NCBI GenBank assembly: GCA_037892935.1
Contig: JAYXKI010000019.1
Coordinates: 1-64,000 of the forward strand
Source of the DNA: Phlebopus portentosus
Taxonomy: Eukaryota > Basidiomycota > Agaricomycetes > Boletales > Boletinellaceae
Direction of reading: 5' to 3'
Length of the DNA: 64,000 nucleotides
A program made the translations under genes and the position numbers. The notes beneath the pieces are model-generated. The model did not search any database and had not been told where the DNA came from. It saw only the letters and a list, made by a program, of their open reading frames with translations. Positions 44,763 through 55,601 of this stretch are shown here, piece after piece. How positions within the stretch are numbered: position 1 is the first letter of the stretch; the number at the start of each line of letters is the position of its first letter.

Positions 44763-46811
44763 TCAAGTGATGACAGAAAATACAAAATTAACCAGTAGCG
44801 TAGCATGTGTATCCTTCCCCTTCATATTCAAAAGCCTTATAAATCGGAATCCTTGCTGGATGTGAGAGAGACGCCCGCAGAATACGGCTAAGTCGTCGTC
44901 GTCTTCGTCCGTCACGAGAATCCTAGACAACAGAAACATGTCAGCGATATATAAACCATTGTTCATTTTTAAGAAACGGGGAAGAAGAAAGTAAAGGGAT
45001 GTGTACGTACCGAACGAACGCAAGCTCATCTGTGTCGAACACCCATGTGCAAGTTTCATTGAACATGGCATCTGATCCTCCACCAGAATCGGGTGAGGAA
45101 GACTTAAACTTGACGGATTTGGACTTCCACTCTTTGTCCCCGGCCTCATGGTAGATGAAAACGCGGATGTGAGCTTTGAACTTGTCCTTTTTCTCTGGAT
45201 GTTGAACTACACGGATCCGGTAAAAATAGAGAGTGAGCCAGGACAGCAAAAATCGATTCAAACTTATAACTTACGTGAGCTCAGTCCAACAATATCAACC
45301 GCGAAGCCCACCCTTCCCTCCTCTCTCCCCCCTCCAGTAACTCTCAGTCTACTCGGTTTAGGTACCCACCCCTGGCTGCCAACGAACATAGCCTCACTGA
45401 TCTGCATCCCCTTATCGAACTCCTGCCGATTGAGCGCAGCGAAGTGACTCCCTGCGCGCCATGCAGCAAGAGGATCGAGGTTACCCGACATGATCCGCGT
45501 CCCGCGGGGGTATACCCGCCGGAGGTGGCGTTGCCCGTGAGTGATGAGTGAGGAGAGGGAATGCGGGAGAAGAGAGCGAAGCGCAGATTCGGAGATGTTT
45601 ATCAGGATGTGGAGGTGTTCAAGTTCTGAATGCGAAGAAGGAATGATAATAAGAGGTATTCGGTAGACTGGGTAACAGGAAGAAATTACCTTGCTTGAGC
45701 CAATCCTTCTTTGGCTTGATGCTGAGCGCATATATACCCAGCGCAGCCAGTTCATCAGATATTTTTATTTTCGTCTTCGTTTTCTGCGAGTCCGAGTCAC
45801 TGTCTTTTGACGAGTCCGAACTGGAGCTGGTATCTGAATCGACATTGTCTCCTTCGGATTTCTCCTTCACCGGGTAATGCTCGATCTACGCGCAGAGGCA
45901 AGCTGTCAGGATGCAATACAAAAGAGTGTTCGGTAAGGACCTGTATACACATACCATCATGACAATCCGATTCTTCAACTCCCTCGGACTCACATGCCTT
46001 TGACTTCCATCATCCTTATCATACCCCTCCACATGGCCACTAACCAGCGTCTCTCCCCAAGTTTCCTTCATAATCGTCACAAGCTCGCTCTGCCCTTCTG
46101 GCTCAACATGGCACTCCAAACTCACAAACACAGGCCAGTCGTCTTCCTTCTTTTCAAGACCTTCTTTGATCGCGAGACAGACGTCACGAAAGAGGATGTC
46201 AGAGGTAAGTGTCCAGCCATGAGTTACGATAGGTCCTTGGGTGGATTTTTCCGAGGGCCAGACGTCAATCTCGACGCAGTGTGCGCCGTTGGTGAGTACG
46301 TGCGTGTATGCGGAAGCAGAAGATTTACCCCAGAGTTGATCGCCGAGGAGGTAAGTATTATGAGACGTCCTTCATGTGAGAGGTGTTTCAATCAGAGAAG
46401 AACGGGATTAAAGAGAATAATTAACGTACGAGACAAAATAATCAACTAAAGGAAGGGAATCGTCGTACTCCGGGACGTATAGCAGGGGTTTCTTGAGCAC
46501 CTCGGTTGCATCCTATTTACTCGAATTCAAGCCGCGCCAATCATATACTTCATCACGACGCGGTCCTCGAGGAAAACATTTTCGCGACTCACTTCTCCCC
46601 GCATGGACAAGAAATATGACACCTCTGAGCTCACTTGAGGAGTCTGCTCTGCACGTTCGGGAAACAAATTCAGTTCTGTTTCAAATCTGTGATGCGGATG
46701 TTCTTTGTTCCCTCCGTGTTGGCCATCAGAGGGTGTGTCGGACAAGGAGAGCTTCGAGATAAGTTTGTCAAGCATGGTCAAGGAGATTGAGCCGTGAATC
46801 CTCCGGATCAA
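44763..46811 (-). CDS. Phosphoinositide-specific phospholipase C
   Basis: The X box starts LYVPEYDDSLPLVDYFVSSH and continues with the catalytic His motif SSHNTYLLGDQLWGKSS, then HCVEIDVWPSEK and the second catalytic His in PIVTHGWTLTSDILF, then WPVFVSLECHVEPEGQ. An acidic Ser/Asp linker (SSSSDSSKDSDSDSQKTKTK) separates it from the Y box: IYALSIKPKKDW, HLRRVYPRGTRIMSGNLDPL then AAWRAGSHFAALN, and GSQGWVPKPS. A C2-like domain ends the protein. No EF-hand or PH domain is visible, so this is a short form. It hydrolyses PI(4,5)P2 to IP3 and diacylglycerol. Start 46811 or 46775 are both in frame. Exon splits at GAG/GATGCA and inside SSH are canonical. Several exons; exact boundaries in the Y-C2 part are approximate. 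Confidence 0.87.
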
Positions 46812-47080
46812 AGAAGTGCTGATGGTGATGGTGGAAGCGTTCTTTTCTTTTCAACGATAGATAGGTCTGCCTAATTCCGATATGTGGTGTACCAGACGTT
46901 CCGATGACGCGATACATACTTACCGGTTAGCATCCGAGGAATTTATGTAAGCTGCCTATGTATCAACTCTGGTCGGTGATATGATCAGCAATTGAGCTCA
47001 AATGATTAAAATCCCGGATTATGTAATTCAGAATCACACTTGAAGAAATTGCCGATTTTAGTTACCGATAAATCGCTTCA

Positions 47081-47393
47081 CACTACGGGCAATTTAGTAT
47101 TTTACATCGGATGATAAATGGATTGATATGTAATTTGATATTTTCAATATCATTCAATATCATTATGCATATCCTCATTAGGGATATTTTGAATATCATC
47201 GAAGTATTTAGAATATCATCAAAGCAGATATTCTGATTGACCAATCGGGATAATTTTTAGGGATATCTGCTTCGATGATATTCTAAATATCCCTAATGAG
47301 GATATGCATAATGATATTGAATGATATTGAAAATATCAAATTACATATCAATCCATTTATCATCCGATGTAAAATACTAAATTGCCCGTAGTG
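47081..47393. mobile_element. CACTA-type MITE, 109-bp perfect terminal inverted repeats
   Basis: The element begins CACTACGGGCAATTTAGTAT and ends with the exact inverse. By eye the inverted repeats are identical for 109 bp and continue imperfectly almost to the centre. It is flanked on both sides by TCA, a 3-bp target-site duplication. CACTA termini with a 3-bp duplication are the signature of the CACTA (En/Spm-like) superfamily. 313 bp with no coding capacity. The near-perfect arms suggest a recent insertion. It lies between PLC and ADI1, about 245 bp upstream of the ADI1 start. Confidence 0.85.
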
Positions 47394-47638
47394 TCATCGT
47401 CATCGAAAGGTGAGTATTTTTTTCAGATTTGCAAGTAAAGTCGAAAAATCGGTTCAGGCTGATCTGTGCGATGATGCGTTTGTGAATATGGGAAGTCGTA
47501 GGATACTCTGAGCTCGGCGTGAAGCGGACTGAATGTGAGACGACGATGGCGCAATCAGAACGCAGGCATTACAACAGCATATATCCTAAGTAGTCCCGTC
47601 TCTCACTCCTCTCACTCACCTCATCTCCGACTCTGACA

Positions 47639-48340
47639 ATGCGCGCGTACTACTACGACGACCTGCCCGGTGACCAGCGTCTCCTACACGATTCCGGCGT
47701 CTCCGTCCCCGTAGACACTCTCAAAGCCCTCGGCGTGTCATACTGGTCCATTCCTGTCGACGAGAAAACTGATGAGAAGATTGATCAAGTTGCGCGGGAG
47801 AGGGATTATAAGAATCGGGATGTTATCAATGTGACAAAGGAAGGGCTGGGCGATGCATATGAGGATAAATTGAAGACATTCTTTACTGAGTGAGTGCTAA
47901 GTACTTGACAAAAGTTTGGAAGCTGATGTGGGTACGGTCAACAGACATATGCATGAAGACGAGGAGATTCGGTACATCAAATCTGGTTCGGGTTTCTTCG
48001 ACGTACGAGGTGTGTCTTTCTTCATCCTATCACAGACCCTTACTCAAGGAATCATGCAGAGCTTGCAACAGACAAATGGATCCGGATCCACGTAACACCA
48101 GGTGACCTGCTCGTAGTTCCCTCAGGGATCTACCACCGCTTCACGCTCGATGAGGGGAACGCTATCACTGCGCTTAGGCTCTTCAAGGTCAGCGTCTCTC
48201 TGCTAAAAGTAGAGAGCATACTCTAATGCAATTTGGGGTTTTAGGATGAACCGAGGTGGACACCTCACAACCGTGGAGCTGAGACAGATGTTAACCCGTT
48301 CAGACAGGCGTATGTTCAGAGCGTACGCGCGGCGGCGTAG
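47639..48340 (+). CDS. ADI1: Acireductone dioxygenase (methionine salvage)
   Basis: It starts [20 protein letters not shown]. Exon 1 (47639-47889) is followed by three more exons, with splices GA/ACATATG, CGAG/AGCTTG and AAG/GATGAA. The cupin metal site is complete: H-x-H-x3-E in [12 protein letters not shown] and the fourth ligand His in GIYHRFTLD. Other family blocks are [23 protein letters not shown] and [12 protein letters not shown]. The enzyme uses Fe or Ni to convert acireductone to the methionine precursor KMTB and formate (Fe form) in the cytosol. The 3' end (last exon) and downstream flank are repeated at 51.6-52.0 kb. Confidence 0.93.
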
Positions 48341-49211
48341 AACTCGCGCTACCCAGGGGTCTAGGAGATGAACGCGGGTACGACAAAAATAAGATTACGG
48401 AATAACGAAAGCTTGCTATGTCATGTTTGTAGCTTATCCGACAATGTTGTATGCTTAGTTGGTTGAGTAATACAGAGTATGAGGATTATTTGCTGTATGT
48501 GCTTGCAGAAAGAGAGAACACCGTGAGGTTAAATTTCAAGCTCCGTCTGCTCAACAGTATCCGTAGCCAGTTCACACCTCAGCACTTCGATGCAACCCTT
48601 CATTTATTTCTGTCCAATGCTTATCTCGCAGGTCATGAAGGATCCTGCATTTATGCTAGAACTTACACCCATAGATGCTATAATGATGCGAGTAATCATC
48701 ATGTTTTGTATTAATTAATTCGGATGATTTGGATGGAATAGGACACTACCTTCGACACCTTCGACAAGAAGCGAGAGTTGCGATTCGATTCGCTAGCTAT
48801 TTCCAATTTAGAGACTTGGTATGGTGGAAGAAAAGAAATGCGACGAGGCCGGAGAGGGATCAAATAAGTATGTATCCAGAAGAGCCATGCTACCATCCGA
48901 TTCCTAAGGACTTCTTCCTGCCTCACAATGTAGATTGGATGTACCGCGTCCTTGTCTCATCCCCCAAAGTGCCAGTAGTAATATAGCCATTCTCTATATG
49001 ATAAATGATAAATCACGGTTGAATATAGTTTTGCAGTAATCCAATTTGCCGATCTATCTACATGAGTAATAACAAATATGCAGAAGGCAAATGCAAGAAG
49101 GAAACAAAAACGAATCATACCAGCATGTTTTACTAAGAGGGCGAAAAACATTCCGATCACCGATCACCAAGAGTCACACCCGTGAGATCAAGCTTGGTGG
49201 AAAACCTGCAA
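48341..49211. other. Region between ADI1 and WD40 relic
   Basis: 48341-48600 is the ADI1 3' flank, repeated at about 51720-51960. An 85-codon plus-strand frame at 48729-48986 ends YHPIPKDFFLPHNVDWMYRV; I do not recognise it. No other gene is seen. Confidence 0.4.
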
Positions 49212-51115
49212 TTAAGAACAAGTGTATTTCGAAAGTGGTAGAGTCGATCGAAGGTCATGGGGAATCCACATCAGCAAGTTGCATCCATCGTTTCCGCCCA
49301 CTATCCATCCATCATCATCTAATAACCATTCCGAAAGGGAATCAACATCGATATCGTCGTGATTTCTTGAAGACTGGAGAAGGTCCGACACATCCCACAC
49401 CATAATTATTTCTTCATCAATGCATGAAATGATTCGCAAGCTGTCGCGAACGCAGCAGACAAAGGGAGGATCACCCCAAAGGTCCAGACGTTTCTCGGGG
49501 CATCGGAATGGATTACAGATCGAATGTGCGCCATCCGCGCCCAAGGTCTTGATCAGTATATTATTGAGGGGATCACTTGACAGGACATGCAGACCGTCCG
49601 AAGTGAACACGAGAGACAGTGAACTACCACCCAACTTCTTATAAGGACCAGCGATGACCCTGCTCCGCGTCGCAGATAATGACGCTTGTCCAAGAGGCAA
49701 AGACAACGCGCGACGCATCAGGTGAAAAGCGGGTGGAGGTGATCGGGCAATCATGTGAAAGGAGGGTACGGGTGATCATGCAATCAGCTGAAAGTTCGGA
49801 GATGGCCTCCCAAGTTGCTGTATTCCGGATTCTAATGTTGCCATTCCTGCAACCTGATGCAAGTTGTTTTCCGTCAGATGAGAATTCTATCGAGGTGACT
49901 GAACGTGGGAATCCGTCGAGCGGCCCAGAGATCTCCATGCGTTGATCAGTGGTCAACTCCCGCACTATATTTTTCCGTGGCTATCTCCAGATGCAATGGT
50001 AACACCGTCTGGTGATACAGTTACACACTCGATCCAGCCGTCTTCCGTCAGAACACCACAGTACAGTTGACCAGTCTAGACATCCCGGACTCTGATACTA
50101 CTAAAAGACACGAAAAGAGGCGAGAGTTATCCCATGACAAGACCATGCATTTGAATCGGCCAGATTTGTGAGGCCCTGAAATACCGTTACCGACCTGAGC
50201 GTCCCAAATGGTGATCGACTCGTCAGAAGCCGATGCAATGCGACTACAGATGTCTCCGAGTTTTTGGCGCTAGTGTTCCAGATTCTGACCATGCCGTCCC
50301 TGGTGCCTGTGATGACGTGTCTTCCATCGCGAGAAAAAGCGGGCAGAAATTGCGTCCGCCCCGAAGGGACCAAAGATGACTTCCCCAATATCCGAATCTA
50401 AGATCAAGATTCTGTCCTCTCTGTCACTGACGACGATCCGTTTTCCGCAAGTAGAATAAACAGCAGTTCTAATAGAGGAGGATAGAAGTTAAATTTGGTA
50501 CCACTTTGTACTTCCGTCATTACGATTGCAGGTAGAAAGCAGGTCGTAGAATATACCCCGTCCGGTGAGAACAAGACCGAACGGATAGGTGCGTAGTGTG
50601 CAGAAAAAGATGCCGCGAGCTCACCGCTGGTGACGTCCCAGATCCGTCTCAGAACCAGAGGCAAAAAGTTTGCCGCCAGGAGAAAAGTCAACACACGAGA
50701 CCAGTGTTCCGTGTCCGATGAACCGTGCTGACTCCGCGTCGTCTGATATGTTCCAAATTACGATAGGACCATCGCAGTCTGTCTAGTGATGAAGTACTTT
50801 GATAGGCGCTGGACCTCGATGTAAGTTCACCCGAAACAAAAGGACAGAGTCGGACTCACAAACACGGGACTTGGCGATGCACACCAGAAGCGGAAACGTC
50901 GAAGTCCCTATACATATCGAGCCAGGCTGTGCTTCGATTTGAGGCGTATCTTTACGGAAGCAAACACGCAATGTGCATGAAGACACCTCTTTGATCATTT
51001 GCACTGGAAGGTACTGTGCAGCGATACACACGGCAGGCTTCATTTCGTATCCTAGCGCTCGGAAGGTACAGACGATCCCAGTACTCCGGGCAAAGAAAAT
51101 TCCGCGACAGCGCAT
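49212..51115 (-). pseudogene. Decayed WD40-repeat gene
   Basis: Several WD40 blades can be read on the minus strand but not in one frame: FSPGGKLFASGSETD and IRSVLFSPDGV (about 50700-50570), FSRDGRHVITGTRDGMVRIW (about 50340-50270), SVTSIEFSSDGKQLASGCRN then GNIRIRNTATW (about 49900-49820), ITSTRFSPDASRVVFASW (about 49740-49680) and LVFTSDGLHVLSSD (about 49610). Stops and frame changes fall between blades (for example near 49690 and 50100) without convincing splice sites. No NACHT or other N-terminal effector domain is seen. Such runs are typical of the WD domains of fungal NLR-like or STAND proteins, but a plain WD40 protein is equally possible. Confidence 0.65.
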
Positions 51116-51639
51116 CGCGATACATTCTATGTTACGATAAGGACAAGTTCTAGGATAGTCTTGATGTCTTTTCCTGGATACACAGGTGTACAGGGCACGA
51201 GGTGGCAGATGGGGAGAACGGTGAACCCCAGGCTCATCGGAATCAACTTTGTACAGCGCTCAGCAGGTAAGAATTTTATCGTTATCAATATTATTGGGTG
51301 CGACCCGGTATAGTAAAGAGAATGGCACTGGCGTGATGGATGGACGAATAGAGAAAGGGCTCAATCGCAATTACCATCATTGGTACATTTATGTTATATA
51401 AGTAATTTCCTTGAGATCATGTAATCTGAATTGAGCCGTTGTGAGTTGACGAACGAACCGAACGTCGAACATGCCTGAGTTGTCTGGATGTTTGCAGGTA
51501 ATGTTATACTATATGCAAATATCCATCTACATGTGAGCGGAAGAGGTAAGGTAACATTTGGACGGGACAGGAAACCCGTCATCGTTGAGGCCCTTCAAGG
51601 CCAGATTTTTTTCTCCATTAAAGAGAAAGCATGACGACT
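51116..51639. other. Spacer before ADI1 3' copy
   Basis: No supported gene. The minus-strand coding-like frame ends upstream at 51115, and the ADI1-derived segment begins at about 51640. Confidence 0.35.
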
Positions 51640-51985
51640 TTTACTTGTAGGACGAGTCGCCCGTACAATCGTGGACTGAGACAAAGTGAAGCCGTTCAGG
51701 TAGGTATACGTCCGCAGCGTACGTGATTCAAACCACTCTCGAGATACGACAAAAATAAAATTTCGGATTATAAAAAGATGACTCGCTTTCTGTAATTGTT
51801 ATGAGAAAATATTATGTTGAATCCAAGTGGACTGAATATGAGGACTATTTGCTGTATACATTCGGCGATAGAGAGAAATACGTCAGATTACAATTCCCGC
51901 TGGCTGTGCAGCAGTAGTCCGCGCCAGTTCACACCTCATCTCAGCACAGTGCACTTCAACACAAACGTCCATGTACAAACTTCTT
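51640..51985 (+). pseudogene. Duplicated 3' fragment of ADI1
   Basis: The last-exon acceptor and start (tgtag/GACGAGTCGCC) correspond to ADI1's ttag/GATGAACCGAG. They are followed by the relics of CGTGGAGCTGAGACAGA and CCGTTCAG. The 3' flank is also recognisable: 'acgacaaaaataa', 'atgaggactatttgctgta', 'agagagaa' and 'gccagttcacacctca' align with 48390-48590. Earlier exons with the metal-binding histidines are absent. It lies in the same orientation as ADI1, about 3.3 kb downstream, with the WD40 relic between the two copies. Confidence 0.75.
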
Positions 51986-52030
51986 GATCCTCTTTTCGCT
52001 TCATTTTCCTCGTAGTTAATGAAAAAAAGT

Positions 52031-54604
52031 ATGTCTGGGCCTAGCGAAGATGGTGATGGTGGGGAAGTTGTCCCTAGAAACATTGGTGAGTAGTAGTGGT
52101 GTTATTACTTTCCAAGCTTTCCAGCTTCCTGACAACTCATCTGTGCGCAGTCGCAATATTCCACGCCTCATTCCACCCAACGAAAGGGAACACGCTCGAC
52201 TGGTTTCTCACTCATCCATCCTCCTCCATCGACCTAACAGGAGTAGAATTCAGCGTCCTTCCATCTGGCTTACACCTCGTTCCTCAAGATGTAGTCTACT
52301 TCAGCCATGCATCCCATGCCGGGCTAGCAATCTTCCGCCGGCGTCCGACGAAGAACAAGAACCACAGAGGGTTCCGGTTGGGTAGCCTCGGAGTGTTGTT
52401 AGAGGAATGCGAAAGACCGAGACCATGGATGCATCTGGAAGACTTGAAGAGGCTGGCGGATGTACTTTATAGGGAGGCAGATAGGAGGGAGAGGGAACTG
52501 GAAGATGGAATTGGGGAGGATTTGCTTGGAGGAGCTTTGGGAGCACCTGGTGACTTAAGAGAGAGCGATTTTGAACCTGCAAGAGAATGGTTTGCGAAGA
52601 GGAGGCCAGATGATGTGTCTGTTGAAAAGTACCAGCCTGTGGATGTTTGGACTGGGTGGAGTGATGATCTCGATGGGGTACGTCTTCTTTCTCTACGTCC
52701 CAACCTCAGCTAAGTAGCTCATTTCACTCCATAGTCATACGCTTCTAAAGACACACCAACGCACCACCTTCCACATCTCTTACGCATTTTGGGCCTTTCC
52801 TCTCTAACACTGTACAAATTCGTTCTGTCAAGGAGGAGGATACTAATTTATACTCTCCCGCCTGTTGAAGTTGCTGGTGTTCTGGCGTGGATTGCGGCGG
52901 ATTTGAGCAGGGAGCATCACATGGCACCTCGATCGAATGATACCCTGGGTACACCCATCCCTTCGTTATTCTCCAAGTCAGCAAACGATGGGCAGGAACA
53001 TCAGGAACCTACGGAAGACCCACAGAGTCCTGCCGTATTAGGCATGATAACCCTCACAGACATTCCTCGGCTCGAACAACTCAGCTCAACGGGAAAGGGT
53101 TGGATAGCGTGCACGACGGACGCGATCTTCATGGAGAAGCCTCAGTATTACGATTTAGTGCTGGATTTGACGACAAGTACGCCGAGTCGAGCGAGTAGGC
53201 CGGCGTTGTATATGAGTAAACTCGTTTCGGGTGCGAATGCAAGCGGAAATTCCGGGAGAAGGAAGGAGAAGTGGAAACTTGAGAGTGTGAGGTTTACGTG
53301 GAGTGATGTCAAGCTGGTCAGTCATTCCCCTACTCTATGGAGTCTTGTTAAATGTTTCGGAGTACTCTACATGATACTGACACTATTATGTATCTTAACA
53401 GTGGACAGAATTAGACAGGATCCTGAAACTCGATTCTTCCCAAACGTCTTCACACACGCACATTCATCCAGCCGCCGGCGGACTATGTTGTTCTCCAAAG
53501 TCTTCTGCTCCGGGAAGTTCATCGCAAGGAGCAAACGCGAACATATGGACAGATGCGTTCAGACTATACGACGACGTCTGTCTGCTATGCGCAACACTTT
53601 GGATGGGTTTGGGGACGTGGAGATCTAATAGTCGACAGAGCTTCGCTTCGAGGGATGTTGATATTGATATGAGAAGTCCTAGAACAGAGGCAGGTGTGAA
53701 GGCGACGAAGACGTGGGGCGCTGCTCGAGTACCGGGGGACGAGGATTGGAGTATGGAGGGGACGCATATGCGTACATTGGGGATGGGAATCGAGGGCGGA
53801 ACATCGCCTTCGTCCTCGTCTCCGAAGAAGAAAGGAAAGGAGAGCGGCGGGAGCGGAGAGGCGAAGATACGCACTGTGGGGTTAGGCATTGAAGGAAAGC
53901 CGAGGAGATCAAAGACGTCTCCCTTGTCCTATGGTCAAGGACATGGAATTAAAGCAAGCGGGTCGTCAACTCTTTCCACGCCATCCATGAAAATACCTCA
54001 GACTGCGACGACCCATATAGATGCGGTCCGCGAAGAGGAAATCGAGCAAACCGAGGGCAATGGTGAGGGAGGAGAGGGATTCAAACTGACAGAGGAAGAA
54101 CAAGAAGAGATGAGGAGACAGAATATACAGACGACGTTGGCACTCTTACAAACTTTTCATGCGAATACGATGTTTTGGCTATCTAAGTTACGGGAGATGC
54201 TTCCGCCGCCTTCGTCTCCTTCGACCGGCGCAGGAGTCGGGTATGCAGTGGCTCGAAAAGGTTCAGCGAAGGGGATCAGACTGCCTTCTGATGACGATGA
54301 GAACGCCCAGGACGGAGAAGCTGGAGAGGATGGGGACGATGAAGAGACGCTTACGATAACAGCGCGCGACCTCCTCTCGCTCGAGCTTGGTGTGCTCAGC
54401 GAACTTGATGCGCGTTTCGTGGAGTGGCTCGTTGAAGCGGAGGGGTACACATCTACCTCAGTTTCTTCTAACGCTGCGGTGACGAGAGGAGGTACATCTG
54501 GTGCCAGTGCGAGCCCGGTAGATCGGAGACAAACGAAGAAGCGGAGGGTCGTGGTGAAGAGGGGGTGGCAAGAATTGTTTGGGATTTTGCTGGGGCTGAA
54601 ATGA
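52031..54604 (+). CDS. DENND11/LCHN-like protein (DENN-type, vesicle traffic)
   Basis: Exons 52031-52085, 52151-52677, 52735-53316 and 53402-54604 give 788 residues with all phases consistent. The N-terminal block VAIFHASFHPTKGNTLDWFL, LTGVEFSVLPSGLHLVPQDV, VYFSHASHAGLAIFRRR and GFRLGSLGVLLEECERPRPW resembles the LCHN/DENND11 longin-like start. The middle (LLRILGLSSLTLYKFVLSRR, ILIYTLPPVEVAGVLAW) is the DENN-like core. The C-terminal helical block (ARDLLSLELGVLSELDARFV then EWL) matches the domain following it in fungal homologues. Long Ser/Gly/Glu-rich insertions separate these. DENN proteins act as Rab exchange factors or effectors; that role is by family only. Confidence 0.68.
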
Positions 54605-55001
54605 GATGAGGTGAGGCGGAGATATTCTCTTGGATTCATTATTTTTCGTCTCGCCCTTCATACTTTGCATAGATCTTCATATAGCATGGAGTACTAGGCG
54701 TCTCGAGGGAACATTCTTGGATAATTCTTTCGTTCCTCACACTGAATCGATACGACAGGACATTCGAGCGATTTTGCTGTTTATTGATTTCGTCCTTCGA
54801 TCTTTCTCTTCTTTCTTGAGTCTTGATACTTCTTTTTTCGAATTATCTTTTACATTCTGGTCTGCTGCTTCATCATGTTTGTGGCTTCTCATAATGATAA
54901 TATACAGAGTCTGTTCCTTAGTATCAGCCTACTTTCCAGTGCTCATCTAAGATTCAGGTGGTTTTCAATACCACTATTTATTGGGCATCTCTAAAAGTAC
55001 A
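54605..55001. other. Spacer between DENN-like gene and tRNA
   Basis: T-rich 3' region of the DENN-like gene; no further gene is seen. Confidence 0.45.
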
Positions 55002-55134
55002 GGGTACTTAGCTCAGTTGGTAGAGCGTACGCTTTGCAGTCTTAGTTAGAATCAACTATTGTGGCTTGTCTGGGCCATGATACCTTCTGACTGCCCCCTG
55101 CGTAAGGCCGCGTGTTCGATTCGCGCAGTATCCA
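55002..55134 (+). tRNA. tRNA-Ala(UGC) with 60-nt intron
   Basis: A full cloverleaf can be folded. The acceptor stem GGGTACT pairs with AGTATCC (discriminator A), including the G3-U70 wobble that is the alanine identity element. The D arm is GCTC/GAGC, and the anticodon stem TACGC/GCGTA holds loop TTTGCA + T, giving anticodon UGC. The variable loop is AGGCC and the T arm is GCGTG-TTCGATT-CGCGC. The intron spans 55039-55098, directly after position 37, the canonical site. A T-run (TTTTT) follows 3 nt after the end as the pol III terminator. Box A and box B sequences are intact. Confidence 0.92.
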
Positions 55135-55601
55135 TTTTTCGGGATACTCATTGTGATATTTTCTTCGTAGTTTTTTCTTTTCTGATCAGTCATTGTATCT
55201 TTCATTCCTTTTAAATTCCCTCGGAAGCAGGTAAGTGTCAATAATACAGTACAGAAGTGACTGTAGTAGGGTAGGGGAGAACTAGAAGGAGGAACGAGTT
55301 CCCACGAATGAGCTGTTAAACCTTAAGAGTTTTTGAAGGCATGACACAAGCGCCGTTGTCCGTCCCCATCACCCATCACACAACAAACGACCTTGCTCGT
55401 CAGCATCAGCGTCCGCGACAACAACAGCGACGATAGCAACGAAGACGCCTTAGAGAGCAATACCCGGCGAACACGACACCGTCGACCTCAAGCCCAAGGA
55501 AACTTCCAACAGGAACAAAATCCCATCGCGGACATCCGCCACAAGCAATTGCGCTGGCACTGGACGTCCGCCATCGATAACTTTACTTTCAACGGTTAAT
55601 C
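55135..55601. other. Promoter and leader of TIF32
   Basis: The right half is C/A-rich (55370-55560), a likely 5' UTR. A frame upstream of the TIF32 start lacks an ATG and ends just before it, so it is not called as a uORF. Confidence 0.45.

Noticed and set aside
55393..55599. Possible uORF ending two bases before the TIF32 start
   Set aside because: The frame has no ATG start in this leader; it is only an open stretch of C/A-rich sequence.
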